Assembly (NCBI RefSeq): GCF_023923225.1
Contig: NZ_CP099489.1
Coordinates: forward strand, 4,340,001 to 4,404,000
Source of the DNA: Ornithinimicrobium faecis
GTDB taxonomy: Bacteria; Actinomycetota; Actinomycetes; Actinomycetales; Dermatophilaceae
Direction of reading: 5' to 3'
Length of the DNA stretch: 64,000 bases
The notes beneath the pieces were generated by a model. The model saw only the letters and a list, made by a program, of their open reading frames with translations. It had not been told where the DNA came from and did no database searches. A program made the translations under genes and the position numbers. Below are positions 26,337 to 34,642 of this stretch, piece by piece. The stretch's first letter is position 1, and every line of letters starts with the position of its first letter.

Positions 26337-26874
26337 GCTCAGCCCGGCTCTCTCGCGCGGCGTCACTCACGGCCAGCACCTGCGCCACGGCCTCCTCGAG
26401 CGAACCGGTGGTGACGATCTCCTGATCGGCGATCTGGCGCAGCAGGGGCTCGACCTCGACCTGGTCGGCCAGCACCGTGGCCTCCTGCTCGGGCGTCTTG
26501 CCGAACGGGTTGGTGTCGCGCTCCCGCAGCCGCTGCCGGATGACGTCGGGCGGTGCGCTGAGCAGCACCGTCCGGTCGAAGTCGTCGCGGAAGACGCCCT
26601 GGTTGCTGGCACAGCCGGCGATGAACAGCAGCTCCTGCGGCCCGTCGAGCAGCTCGCGCACGCGGTCCTCCAACCAGAGCACCTCACCGGGCAGTCCGAT
26701 GCTCTCGGTGGTGCAGCTGTCATCGAGATCGACGGCCTCGTGGCCCAGCTCGCGCAGGCGGTGCACCAGCGTCGACTTGCCGACGGCGGACATCCCGGTG
26801 AGGAGTATGCGGAGGCGCCGGGGCCGCAGGCCGGTGCGGTCGGGCCCGGGCTGGCCCTGGGTCGGCTCGGTCAC
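26329..26874 (-). CDS. Small P-loop kinase/ATPase in hut operon
   Basis: A 181-residue P-loop protein of the shikimate/gluconate-kinase-like AAA group. Walker A is LLTGMSAVGKSTLVHRL near residue 30, an acidic VDLDDSC follows at the usual acceptor-binding place, and LLSAPPDVIRQRLRERDTNP resembles the LID region of small-molecule kinases. Substrate unknown. The start is GTG 26874, overlapping the M20 hydrolase stop (GTGA), and its own stop overlaps the hutF start. This tight coupling suggests a function tied to histidine degradation, but similar genes also travel independently, so this is inference. Confidence 0.75.
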   Translation of the reverse strand: MTEPTQGQPGPDRTGLRPRRLRILLTGMSAVGKSTLVHRLRELGHEAVDLDDSCTTESIGLPGEVLWLEDRVRELLDGPQELLFIAGCASNQGVFRDDFDRTVLLSAPPDVIRQRLRERDTNPFGKTPEQEATVLADQVEVEPLLRQIADQEIVTTGSLEEAVAQVLAVSDAARESRAEHV

Positions 26875-28076
26875 GGTGACACCAGGTCGGTGACGCAGGC
26901 GGTGAGAGCGTCGACACCGGCGTGGCAGTCGTCGCGCTCGGCGAACTCCTCCGGGCTGTGCGAGACGCCCGTGGGGTTGCGGACAAAGAGCATCGCCGAG
27001 GGCACGCCCGCGGACGCCAGGATGCCGGCGTCGTGGCCGGCGCCCGTGCCCAGGACCGGGACGCTCAGCTCGGCGTCGGTGGCCAGGACACCGCGCAGCC
27101 GGTCGCTGAGCGGCTGGTCAAAGTGGGTCGTGGCGGTCCAGGACTCCTCGGTGACGCTGGCCCCGAAGTCGGACGCGCGCGTGGTGAGGTCGGCAACGGC
27201 GGCCCGGACAGCCTCCTCGTCGGGCCCGCGGCTGTCGAGCCAGCCGGTGACGTGGCTCGGGATCGCGTTCACGCCCCCGGGGGTGACGGCGACCTTGCCG
27301 ACCGTGGCGACGCAGCCGCGTTGCTGAGCCTCCTTGCGGGCGCCGAGGACGAGGTCGGCATAGCCGAGCATCGCGTCCCGACGGTCCTCCAGTCGGGTCG
27401 TGCCGGCGTGGTTGGCCTCGCCCGGGAAGTCGAAGCGCCACCGGCCGTGCGGCCAGATGTCGCTGGCCACTGCGACGGGGACGCCGAGGTCGACCAGGCC
27501 ACGGCCCTGCTCGACGTGCAGCTCGACGAACGCGCCAACCCTCCGCAGGGTCTCGTCGTCCTGGCCGATCTGGGAGGGGTCGCGTCCGGCCGCGGTGAGC
27601 GCCTCCGCCATGGTCGTCCCGTCGGCGTCGGTCAGCGACAGGGCACGCTCGGGGGTCATCGCCCCGGTGATCACTCGCGATCCGGCGCAGGCGACGCCGA
27701 AGCGAGCGCCCTCCTCGTCGACGAAGTTGACCACGGCCAGCGGGCGCGACGGCTCGATGCCCGCGGCCCGGAGTTGGTCCACGACGGCGAGCGCAGAGAC
27801 CACGCCCAGTGGCCCGTCATAGGCCCCGCCGTCGGGCACCGAGTCCAGGTGCGACCCGATCGCGATGCCCTGTCCGGGCGCCGCGTCGGGGTCTCCCCAC
27901 CAGGCCCACTGGTTGCCCATCCGGTCCTCCACCAGGTCCAGCCCGCGCCGCGCGCACTCGCCCGCAAACCACTCCCGCAGGGTGTGGTCCTCGCGGGACC
28001 AGGCAAACCGGCGATAGCCGCCGCTGCCCGCACGGCCGACCGGTTCGAGGTCTTGCCACATCGCATCGAAAGTCAC
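26871..28076 (-). CDS. M20 amidohydrolase (allantoate amidohydrolase-like)
   Basis: A 401-residue M20-family di-metal hydrolase of the allantoate/N-carbamoyl amino acid amidohydrolase group. Metal-site motifs are GSHLDSVPDGGAYDGPLGVV near residue 75, VNFVDEEGARFG, and AFVELHVEQGRGL; the dimerisation part has GEANHAGTTRLEDRRDAM, and TGAGHDAGILASAGVPSAML follows. The start is GTG 28076 (VTFDAMWQDLEP); the longer frame has no homology. First gene of the hutF operon. Given that no hutG is visible, it may release glutamate from N-formylglutamate; allantoate remains possible, but no other ureide gene is nearby. Confidence 0.85.
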   Translation of the reverse strand: MTFDAMWQDLEPVGRAGSGGYRRFAWSREDHTLREWFAGECARRGLDLVEDRMGNQWAWWGDPDAAPGQGIAIGSHLDSVPDGGAYDGPLGVVSALAVVDQLRAAGIEPSRPLAVVNFVDEEGARFGVACAGSRVITGAMTPERALSLTDADGTTMAEALTAAGRDPSQIGQDDETLRRVGAFVELHVEQGRGLVDLGVPVAVASDIWPHGRWRFDFPGEANHAGTTRLEDRRDAMLGYADLVLGARKEAQQRGCVATVGKVAVTPGGVNAIPSHVTGWLDSRGPDEEAVRAAVADLTTRASDFGASVTEESWTATTHFDQPLSDRLRGVLATDAELSVPVLGTGAGHDAGILASAGVPSAMLFVRNPTGVSHSPEEFAERDDCHAGVDALTACVTDLVSP

Positions 28077-28175
28077 GCCCCCATCCTGCCCCTTCCCTGG
28101 GTGCCGCGCAGGTGGTCCTGCCCGCACGTGGCCATGAAGCACGCGTGCAGCTCGAGGCCAGCCTGAGCGCAGTGG

Positions 28176-28646
28176 CTAACCCTCGGTCGTGACGTCGGCG
28201 ACCTGCGCCCCGAGCGCCTCCAGTGCAGCCCCTGAGGCCACGGTGAGACCGACACCGTGGGCACCCCCACCGAGCGAGATGGGCCGGTCGGGCTCGGCGA
28301 CGCGGGAGTCGGCGATGACGGGCCAGGCGGTGCTAGAGCCGAAGGGCGTGATGGTGCCGCGCTCATAGCCGGTGGCCTGCCGCGCGGTCTCCGCGTCGGG
28401 CATCGACAGTCGGCTCACGCCCAGCAGCTCGCGCAGCTTGGGCCAGGAGATCTCGCGACCACCGGGCACGAGGACAAACAGATAGTCCCCCTCGGCGCGA
28501 CGCACGACCAGGGTCTTGATGAGGTCGGATGGCTCGACACCCCGGGCGGCGGCGGCCTCCTCGAGGCTGCCCACTCGTCCGTGCCGCGTCACCTGATAGG
28601 TCAGCCCGGCAGCCTCAACAGCCGCGATCGCCGTCTCTTCGCTCAT
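28176..28646 (-). CDS. YbaK/EbsC aminoacyl-tRNA deacylase
   Basis: A 156-residue YbaK/ProX-like trans-editing protein that hydrolyses mischarged aminoacyl-tRNA. Typical segments are TRHGRVGSLEEAAAARGVEP, DLIKTLVVRRAEGDYLFVL, VPGGREISWPKLRELLG, ATGYERGTITPFG and PISLGGGAHGVGL. The basic pocket lysine lies in LIKTLVV. No ribosome site; TATGTT ends 9 bases before the ATG and fits a -10 element of a leaderless transcript. It stands alone between the hut block and the HesB-like gene. Confidence 0.88.
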   Translation of the reverse strand: MSEETAIAAVEAAGLTYQVTRHGRVGSLEEAAAARGVEPSDLIKTLVVRRAEGDYLFVLVPGGREISWPKLRELLGVSRLSMPDAETARQATGYERGTITPFGSSTAWPVIADSRVAEPDRPISLGGGAHGVGLTVASGAALEALGAQVADVTTEG

Positions 28647-28703
28647 GCCGACAACATAGCGGCGCCCACCCCGTGCTGCGGGGCGGGCGCCGAGATCACG
28701 AGG

Positions 28704-28982
28704 TCAGGCCTGCGGGGTGAGCGTGAAACCCACGCCCTCGTCGGTCTGTGCTGCGTCCAGGGTCTGGTTCTCCAGCAGGGGGGCGGCATCCTCGGCGAGG
28801 TAGACATTGCCCTCGCTTGCCTCGACGGCCACATCGTTGTCCTGCGGCTCGCGGACGACGCTGATCTCCAGCTGGGTCTGGTCGGGGCCGACGGCCAGCC
28901 GGAGGCCAGCAGTGTCGGGGAGCTCCTCGCTTGCGGTCAGACCCTTGACTGCGGCCTGGGCGTTCTCGGAGAGGGTGAGCAT
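28704..28982 (-). CDS. HesB/IscA-like protein without cysteines
   Basis: A 92-residue protein aligned with the HesB/IscA iron-sulfur biosynthesis fold: MLTLSENAQAAVKGLTAS, TAGLRLAVG, LEISVVREPQDNDVAVEA, VYLAEDAAPLLENQTLDAA and GVGFTLTPQA. True A-type carriers bind Fe-S through three cysteines; this protein has none, so it cannot act as a classical carrier. Cysteine-free relatives are widespread in Actinobacteria and have no assigned function. AGGAG lies upstream of the ATG. The 217 bases before the next gene contain a small hairpin (29011-29027) in the 5' region and nothing else noted. Confidence 0.8.
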   Translation of the reverse strand: MLTLSENAQAAVKGLTASEELPDTAGLRLAVGPDQTQLEISVVREPQDNDVAVEASEGNVYLAEDAAPLLENQTLDAAQTDEGVGFTLTPQA

Positions 28983-29199
28983 GTGCGACTCCTTGTCTTC
29001 GGTGCGGTCACCGGCAACTGCTGCCGGCAGCGACGCTTACGACCACCTCGCGGGGCAATGCGCACGCGCCTCGGACACCTCCACCATGGGTCCCGACCGG
29101 GGGGCCGAGTCAAGTTGGGGCCCCAGGTGAGCGCCTGACGTATGCCGAGGAGCAGGTCGACCATGGCCAGGGCACCCGTGCAGCGGGTTCCCTTGAGAC

Positions 29200-29703
29200 A
29201 TGAACACGTTCTGGGCCACCAGCCCGCTGAGCCTGGCCACGCTGATCGGGGCGGCGCTGACGACCGGGCTGACCGCGGGACTGCTCTATGCATTCGCCCA
29301 CGCCGTCATGCCGGGGCTGGGCACCCTCGGTGACGCCGAGCACCTGCGGAGTTTCCAGCGCATAGACGCCGCGATCGCCAACCCGTGGATGGGGCTCGCC
29401 TTCGGTGGCAGCCCGGTCCTGACCCTCGCGGCCCTCCTGCTGCACCTGCGCGAGGGAGGGGCCGTCCTGTTGTGGCTCGGCGCCGCGCTGGCGCTGATCC
29501 TGGCCACGATCGCGATCACCGCCGCGGTCAACCTGCCGCTCAATGCCCAGATCCAGTCCGCCGCACCATCATTCACCGACGCCACAGCTCTGCGGGAGCG
29601 CTTCGAACGCCGGTGGGTGACCTGGAACATCGTCCGCACCGTGACCTCGGTCGGGTCGGTGCTCTGTCTGTCGGCCGCCCTCCTGGCGAGCCCGACCGCC
29701 TGA
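29200..29703 (+). CDS. DUF1772 membrane protein
   Basis: A 167-residue integral membrane protein of the DUF1772 (anthrone oxygenase-like) family. Four hydrophobic helices: LATLIGAALTTGLTAGLLYAF (with LYAFAHAVMPGL), PVLTLAALLLHL, VLLWLGAALALILATIAITA, and VTSVGSVLCLSAALL. The conserved VNLPLNAQI and RWVTWNIVRT segments are typical of the family. First gene of a plus-strand set with an SDR oxidoreductase and an AraC regulator, 55 bases before the SDR gene. Substrate unknown. Confidence 0.85.
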   Translation: MNTFWATSPLSLATLIGAALTTGLTAGLLYAFAHAVMPGLGTLGDAEHLRSFQRIDAAIANPWMGLAFGGSPVLTLAALLLHLREGGAVLLWLGAALALILATIAITAAVNLPLNAQIQSAAPSFTDATALRERFERRWVTWNIVRTVTSVGSVLCLSAALLASPTA

Positions 29704-29758
29704 CCCAGCCACTCCGCATACGTCCATCACGCCCACCCATCACCACCAGGAGCACATC

Positions 29759-30379
29759 ATGCAGATCACCATCTTTGGCGCCACCAGCACCACCGGCCGT
29801 CCCACCGTCGAGCGTGCGCTCGCCGCCGGTCACCAGGTCACCGCCTTCACCCGCGACGCGGTCAGAGTCAGCGCCCAGCACGACCACCTTCGCGTCGTGG
29901 AGGGCGACGTCACCGACGCCGCCTCGTGCGGCCGCGCGCTGGACGGCGCCGACGCCGTGATCATCACGCTCGGCAACGGCCGCCACGGACTGATCCGTGA
30001 GGCCGGCACCCGGGCCGTCGTGGAGGCGATGCACGACGCCGGAGTCCGCCGACTCATCTGCCAGTCGACGCTCGGCGCCGGAGCCAGCCGCGCCAACCTC
30101 AACCTGTTCTGGCGCCACCTGATGTTCGGGGGGCTGCTCCGCCAGGCGTATGCCGATCACACCGCTCAGGAGGAGGTGGTCACCTCCAGTCGCCTGGACT
30201 GGACGATCGTGCGCCCGAGCGCCTTCACCGACGAGGATGTCGCCGGCCTGCGACGGGGCTTCGACGCGGCCGAGCGCGGCCTGACCTTCAAGGTCTCCCG
30301 TGGGCAGGTGGCCGACTTCCTGCTCGCCCAGCTGGACCACGAGGACTTCTTGCACCGCCACGTCTCGCTGTCGGCCTGA
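29759..30379 (+). CDS. NAD(P)-binding SDR/NmrA-like oxidoreductase
   Basis: A 206-residue atypical short-chain dehydrogenase. The N-terminal ITIFGATSTTGRPTVERAL is the NAD(P)-binding GATGxxG-type motif, followed by VVEGDVTDAASCGRALDGAD, VIITLGNG, ICQSTLGAGASR and DWTIVRPSAFTDEDVAG. Such proteins reduce quinones or flavins or act as redox sensors. AGGAG precedes the ATG. The stop TGA shares one base with the AraC gene ATG, so the two are translationally coupled and the regulator probably controls this operon. Confidence 0.88.
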   Translation: MQITIFGATSTTGRPTVERALAAGHQVTAFTRDAVRVSAQHDHLRVVEGDVTDAASCGRALDGADAVIITLGNGRHGLIREAGTRAVVEAMHDAGVRRLICQSTLGAGASRANLNLFWRHLMFGGLLRQAYADHTAQEEVVTSSRLDWTIVRPSAFTDEDVAGLRRGFDAAERGLTFKVSRGQVADFLLAQLDHEDFLHRHVSLSA

Positions 30380-31377
30380 TGACCGCCGTGAGCGGGACCG
30401 ATAGCCTGACCGGTGTGGATGTGCTCGAGGCACTGCTCGACGGACCGCGGGCCCGAGGCGCCTTCCTGCTCCGGGCACTGCTGGACCCGCCCTGGTCCCT
30501 GCGCATCGAGGACGACGCCCCGTTGACCGTGATCGCGCCGCTGCACGCGTCGCTGTGGGTGTGCCCCGACGACGGCGAGCCGGTGGCCGTTCCGCAGGGC
30601 AGCGTGGCGATCGTCCGCGGACCTGAGCACTACACGGTCACCGACACTCCCGGCACGCGGCCGGACGTCGTGGTCTATCCCGGCGGCCGCTGCACCAGCA
30701 CGGCGGACGGTCGGGGGCTGTGGGACGAGCGCTCGCTGGGCGTGCGCACCTGGGGGGACGCCGGTGGGTCAGCTCAGATCCTGGTCGGCTCCTATGAGGG
30801 GCACGGCGAGGCCAGCCGGCCGCTGTTGTCCGCTCTGCCCCGGGTCGCCGTGCACGATCCCGGGCCGGACGGCAGCCCGCTCCTGGACGTGCTCGTCTCC
30901 GAGCTCGCGGTGGAGGCACCCGGACAACGGGCCCTGCTGGACCGGCTGCTCGACGTGCTGCTGATCTCGACCCTGCGCAGCTGGTTCAGCATGCAGGCCA
31001 GTGAGGGCCCCGGGTGGTTCCGGGCCCAGCAGGACCCGGCCGTCGGCGCCGCCCTCACCCTGCTGCACCGGGAGGTAGCCCACCCGTGGACCGTCGAGGA
31101 GCTGGCCGACCGCGTCGGCATCTCGCGGGCCGCGCTGGGCCGGCGGTTCACGGCGATCGTCGGTGAGGCCCCGATGGGCTATCTGACCACCTGGCGTCTG
31201 GCCCTTGCCGCCGACCGTCTGACCTCCTCCGACGCCACCGTCGCGGCCGTCGCCCGCCAGGTCGGCTATGCGACACCGTTCTCACTGAGCACGGCCTTCA
31301 AACGCGCCTATGGTGTGAGCCCCCAGCAGTATCGGCAGGCGCCGCCGCCCTCGCTCGTGGCGGGGGCCGGCGGTTGA
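30379..31377 (+). CDS. AraC-family regulator with cupin domain
   Basis: A 332-residue transcription factor. The N-terminal 170 residues form an AraC-type cupin domain (SLWVCPDDGEPVAVPQGSVA, IVRGPEHYTVTD), probably sensing a small hydrophobic ligand. The C-terminal double helix-turn-helix is HPWTVEELADRVGISRAALG with RRFTAIVGEAPMGYLTTWRL, then AVARQVGYATPFSLSTAFKR and YGVSPQQYR, all canonical AraC. Coupled to the SDR gene. Likely autoregulates the DUF1772-SDR-AraC operon. Confidence 0.92.
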   Translation: MTAVSGTDSLTGVDVLEALLDGPRARGAFLLRALLDPPWSLRIEDDAPLTVIAPLHASLWVCPDDGEPVAVPQGSVAIVRGPEHYTVTDTPGTRPDVVVYPGGRCTSTADGRGLWDERSLGVRTWGDAGGSAQILVGSYEGHGEASRPLLSALPRVAVHDPGPDGSPLLDVLVSELAVEAPGQRALLDRLLDVLLISTLRSWFSMQASEGPGWFRAQQDPAVGAALTLLHREVAHPWTVEELADRVGISRAALGRRFTAIVGEAPMGYLTTWRLALAADRLTSSDATVAAVARQVGYATPFSLSTAFKRAYGVSPQQYRQAPPPSLVAGAGG

Positions 31378-31417
31378 CCTGCGGGAACCAGGCGGGCGCA
31401 CCAGGAGTCGGAGGATC

Positions 31418-32635
31418 ATGACCACGCACCAGACCAACCGTCGTGCCGGCACGCGGGCGCTCACGGCGGCCCTCACGATCAGCGTGGCCGTGGGTCTTGC
31501 CGCCTGCGGGGGTGGCGCCGATGCGGACGCCGACGGGACGGGTGACGGCGAGCAGGGCACGGCCACCGCGCCAGCGGATGCCTTCACGATCAGCAGTGCC
31601 CTGGCCGAACTGCCCGACGACCGGCAGTGGCAGGTGGTGGGGATCGCGGACCTCGCCGGGGCCGTTGAAGCGACGGGACTGGAGGTCTCACCCGAGGATC
31701 TGACCTGGCGCTCGGTCGTGGGCGGGCTGCCGTTGGAGGACCCGCAGGACACCTCGCAGGAGGAGCTGACCTACGCCCCGGTGTTCGTCGCCCTGCCCCA
31801 GTTGCTCGATCGAGCCATCCAGTCCGCCGCGACCGGGGACCTCCCCGAGACACTCGGGTGGTCACCGCTCGACACGGAGACGTTCGCCTACCTGGTGGGT
31901 GGGTCCACGGGCACCACCGAGTTCATCGTGGCCGGCGGACCGTTCCCGGAGGACTCGTTGACCGCCCTGACAGACCTGGGCGACGGGGTCTGGAGCCTCG
32001 GTGACGGCGCGGACGGCGAGCTCTCCCCGGGCTCGGAGAGCCAGGCCCTCGACGCGATCGGCCGACCCGTGCGGATGGCCCAGGACGATGACCAGATCGC
32101 GCTGTCCACCGCGACCGAGCCGGTCCGCGCCTGGGCCGGTGGTCAGCCGACCTCGACCGCCGCGGACCGGCCCGAGCTGGCGGAGCCGGCCGAGGCACTG
32201 GACGAGGCCAGCACCATGACGGCCCTCTTCACCGGGGCTCGGCGCTTTGACCCCATACGCATGGGCCTCCGCCCCTCGGCCGACCCTGCGGCGCTCGAGG
32301 AGTTCGTCGAGACCTGGCAGAGCGAACTCATCGCCCACCCATTCACCACGATCGCGGTGGGCCACGGTGTGGCGGACGGCCAGGGCACCGCGACCATCGT
32401 CTACCGGTTCGTGGCGGCGGAGGGTGCCGAGGCCGCGGCGCCAACCATCGAGTCACTGCTGCAGGGCGAGACGTTCGACGGGTCCCGGTCTCTGTCCGCG
32501 GCCCTCACCGTCGAGTCGGTGGAGGTCCAGGACAACCTCGTGATCGTCACCGGCACGCAGCCCCCGGCCACGTCCTGGAACGTGCTGCACCAGATGGTGA
32601 TGACCGGTGAGCCGCCCTTCGTCCTGGGCGGCTGA
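31418..32635 (+). CDS. Hypothetical lipoprotein
   Basis: A 405-residue predicted lipoprotein: basic N-terminus, hydrophobic stretch, lipobox LAAC near residues 26-29, then an acidic/glycine linker. The mature part begins FTISSALAELPDDRQWQVVG and contains VGIADLAGAVEATGLEVS and a C-terminal FTTIAVGHGVADGQGTATIV with IVYRFVAAEGAEAAAP. No named family was recognised. It probably works outside the membrane as a binding or sensor protein. GGAGG precedes the ATG. It is 40 bases after the AraC gene on the same strand and may be a separate unit. Confidence 0.75.
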   Translation: MTTHQTNRRAGTRALTAALTISVAVGLAACGGGADADADGTGDGEQGTATAPADAFTISSALAELPDDRQWQVVGIADLAGAVEATGLEVSPEDLTWRSVVGGLPLEDPQDTSQEELTYAPVFVALPQLLDRAIQSAATGDLPETLGWSPLDTETFAYLVGGSTGTTEFIVAGGPFPEDSLTALTDLGDGVWSLGDGADGELSPGSESQALDAIGRPVRMAQDDDQIALSTATEPVRAWAGGQPTSTAADRPELAEPAEALDEASTMTALFTGARRFDPIRMGLRPSADPAALEEFVETWQSELIAHPFTTIAVGHGVADGQGTATIVYRFVAAEGAEAAAPTIESLLQGETFDGSRSLSAALTVESVEVQDNLVIVTGTQPPATSWNVLHQMVMTGEPPFVLGG

Positions 32636-32689
32636 GACACTCCGGTCGCGCCCAGCCGCGCGCCGGTCAGGCGTGTCCCACGCGGTGGC

Positions 32690-32851
32690 TCAGGCCCCGC
32701 CGCCACCGCCCAGGTGATCAGTGCGCGTGCGCATCTCTCGCTCGAAGGTGGGCTGCTTGTCCAAGCGCTCACCGGCACTCAGATAGGACGCGCCACCAGG
32801 TGCGTCGTCCTTCGGCGCGAGCAGGCGCAGCAGGCTTCGTAGGAACTTCAT
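32690..32851 (-). CDS. Small hypothetical protein (53 aa)
   Basis: A 53-codon frame (MKFLRSLLRLLAPKDDAPGG, then ASYLSAGERL and DKQPTFEREMRTRTDHLG), with GGAG five to six bases before the ATG and good actinobacterial codon use. The N-terminal dozen residues could form a short amphipathic helix; the rest is charged and ends in a glycine run. No family recognised. It fills what would otherwise be a gap between the lipoprotein and the antitoxin-like gene. Confidence 0.55.
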   Translation of the reverse strand: MKFLRSLLRLLAPKDDAPGGASYLSAGERLDKQPTFEREMRTRTDHLGGGGGA

Positions 32852-32939
32852 GGTCGTCTCCGATCCCTGGTGGTCAGCTCGCTACTACGGCCTCGTCGTG
32901 ATAGTCCCACTTTGAGATTCATAGAGGTACCGTTTCCTG

Positions 32940-33221
32940 GTGAGCACCCCGATCACACTCCGCCTCCACGACGAGCTCGTGGCCTTTCTGGACCGCAACG
33001 TCGCCGAGGGTCGCGCCGCGAGCCGCGCCTCGCTGGTGACTTCCGCCCTAGAGCGCGAGATGCGTCGCCAGGTGGCGGAGCGGGACGCTGAGATCCTCCG
33101 CGAGGTTGGCGCCGAGGACGACCTCGATGATCTGGTGGCCTGGACAGTGCCCGGCGGCCGTCATCGGCAGTCGCCCTCAGCTAGTGATCGTGTCTGCTCA
33201 CCTCGGGCAACGTCCGGCTGA
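32940..33221 (+). CDS. Antitoxin-like ribbon-helix-helix protein
   Basis: A 93-codon frame starting with GTG. Residues 4-45 (TPITLRLHDELVAFLDRNVA with EGRAASRASLVTSALEREMR) match ribbon-helix-helix antitoxins of actinobacterial MazEF-type pairs. The conserved acidic C-terminal ERDAEILREVGAEDDLDDLV ends near residue 68. The last 25 residues are atypical and overlap the 3' end of the MFS gene on the other strand, as if the original stop and partner gene were disrupted. No intact toxin gene follows. It may still bind its own promoter. Confidence 0.65.
   Translation: MSTPITLRLHDELVAFLDRNVAEGRAASRASLVTSALEREMRRQVAERDAEILREVGAEDDLDDLVAWTVPGGRHRQSPSASDRVCSPRATSG
33127..33180 (+). pseudogene. Possible mazF toxin remnant
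   Basis: In a second plus frame, overlapping the antitoxin 3' end, an ATG at 33127 opens MIWWPGQCPAAVIGSRPQ. This resembles the N-terminus of MazF/PemK toxins (IWW...GSRP-VIVS pattern), which normally start exactly here relative to such antitoxins. The similarity stops where the convergent MFS gene begins. Confidence 0.35.
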
Positions 33222-34476
33222 CGACCACTCCTGCCAGACCGAGCAGCCCGAGGAAGAGCAGGGCAACCTCCGGGCCGAGCAGAGCGAGGCCCCCTGAGAT
33301 CGCCCCGGCGACCAGCAGCAGGACGCCCATGGCTGTGTTGGCCACCGCCACATACTCCGTCCGCTGGTCGTCCTCGGCCATGTCGACGACGTAGGTCTTG
33401 CGCGCCACCCGCACCGCCGTGTGGGTCAGGGCCAGGACCAGATAGGTGAGGGGATAGAGCCACCAGGCACTCGGCATACCCGGAATGCGCAGCAGGAGAA
33501 GGAAACCGACGATCACAACCGTGGCTGCCGCAGCACCCCACACCATCAGGTCGCGCGACGACCGGTCGGCCAGTCTCCCGAAGGTCTTGCCGCCGATCAG
33601 GCCGGCGACGCCCTGGGCGATGACGAACGGACCGAGCCCGGCGAGCCCACCGCCGCCAGCCTGCGCGGCGAGCGCCACCACGAAGGGCGGGCTCAGAGCC
33701 GAGACCAGGAGCAACGAGCGAGCGACGACGAACCGGCGGAAGCCACGGTCCTCGCGCAGCAGCTGCACCGCACGACCCGCCCAGCCGGCGGTCTCCTCCG
33801 GTGTGTCCGGCTCCTCGTCAGGCTCACGGATGCCGAGGAAGACCAGCAGGGCCAGCACCCAGAGCGCGGCCGCGATCGCGAGCAGCCAGGCAAGCACGTC
33901 GGCGCCTGCTCCGTCACCGCCCAGGAGCCGTATGCCGAGGCCCAGGGTGATCGCGACCGCGCCGGACAGGACGGTGGTGAGCCCGTTGATCTGACCGCGC
34001 TCTCCCTTGGGGATGGTCCGGCCCAGGACGTCCTTGCCGGCCAGTGAGGTCAGAGCGCGCGCGAGGGAGAAGACCGCGAGCGCCACCAGGATGACCACTC
34101 CCGCCACGAGGCCGTGGAGGGTTGCCGCGGCACCGGCCATGCCGGCCGCTCCCAGCGCCTGCCCTGCCGCGCCCAGCCCCCAGAGATGGCGCCGGCGCTT
34201 GGTGCGCTCAACCCATGGGGCCAGAGCTGCCTGGGGAAGCATCGAGCCGGACTCCCGGATGGGCACCAGCAGTCCAGTCAGGCCAGCGGGCACGCCCAGG
34301 GAGGCGAACAGCCAGGGCAGGACGGTCTTGGCGTTGACGACCTGATCCCCGGTGGCCTGGAGCGCCTCGGCGAGGATCTGTCGACTGCCGTTGGCAGCGA
34401 CCTCGCGCTGCTCCTCGCGCGACTGGTCACTGCGGTCGGCCCGGACGAGGCGCTGATAGACGGGGGTGAGGCTCAC
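33181..34476 (-). CDS. MFS transporter
   Basis: A 431-residue major facilitator with about 11-12 hydrophobic segments, preceded by a 50-residue hydrophilic N-terminus. Visible family cues are GLLVPIRESGSMLPQAAL in the first half, the basic loop VERTKRRRHLWGLG, LTSLAGKDVLGRTIPKGERG, GGKTFGRLADRSSRDLMVWG (MFS loop motif) and the C-terminal GLLGLAGVVVSRTLPEVS. The start is GTG 34476. Substrate unknown; an efflux role is plausible from the family. Single gene, converging with the antitoxin remnant. Confidence 0.85.
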   Translation of the reverse strand: MSLTPVYQRLVRADRSDQSREEQREVAANGSRQILAEALQATGDQVVNAKTVLPWLFASLGVPAGLTGLLVPIRESGSMLPQAALAPWVERTKRRRHLWGLGAAGQALGAAGMAGAAATLHGLVAGVVILVALAVFSLARALTSLAGKDVLGRTIPKGERGQINGLTTVLSGAVAITLGLGIRLLGGDGAGADVLAWLLAIAAALWVLALLVFLGIREPDEEPDTPEETAGWAGRAVQLLREDRGFRRFVVARSLLLVSALSPPFVVALAAQAGGGGLAGLGPFVIAQGVAGLIGGKTFGRLADRSSRDLMVWGAAAATVVIVGFLLLLRIPGMPSAWWLYPLTYLVLALTHTAVRVARKTYVVDMAEDDQRTEYVAVANTAMGVLLLVAGAISGGLALLGPEVALLFLGLLGLAGVVVSRTLPEVSRHDH

Positions 34477-34603
34477 GGCCTTAGTGTGCCGTGGTCGCTG
34501 TCAGGCTCCGCGTGCACCGCCAGGCTCCCGCAGAGCAGCGACCCCACCAGACGGGTGAATGAGTCGTGCTGTGACTCAGCCATCCGTCGACAACAGAGCC
34601 CCG

Positions 34604-34625
34604 CCGACCACCAGTCGCTGGTCGG
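34604..34625 (-). terminator. Hairpin downstream of Uma2 genes
   Basis: CCGACCA (34604-34610) and TGGTCGG (34619-34625) form a 7-bp stem with an 8-base loop, 18 bases after the stop of the Uma2 copy. A second, weaker GAGTC/GACTC pair lies at 34561-34577. The 165 bases between this gene and the MFS start hold nothing else noted. Confidence 0.45.
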
Positions 34626-34642
34626 GCGATGGCTGGGTCTCG

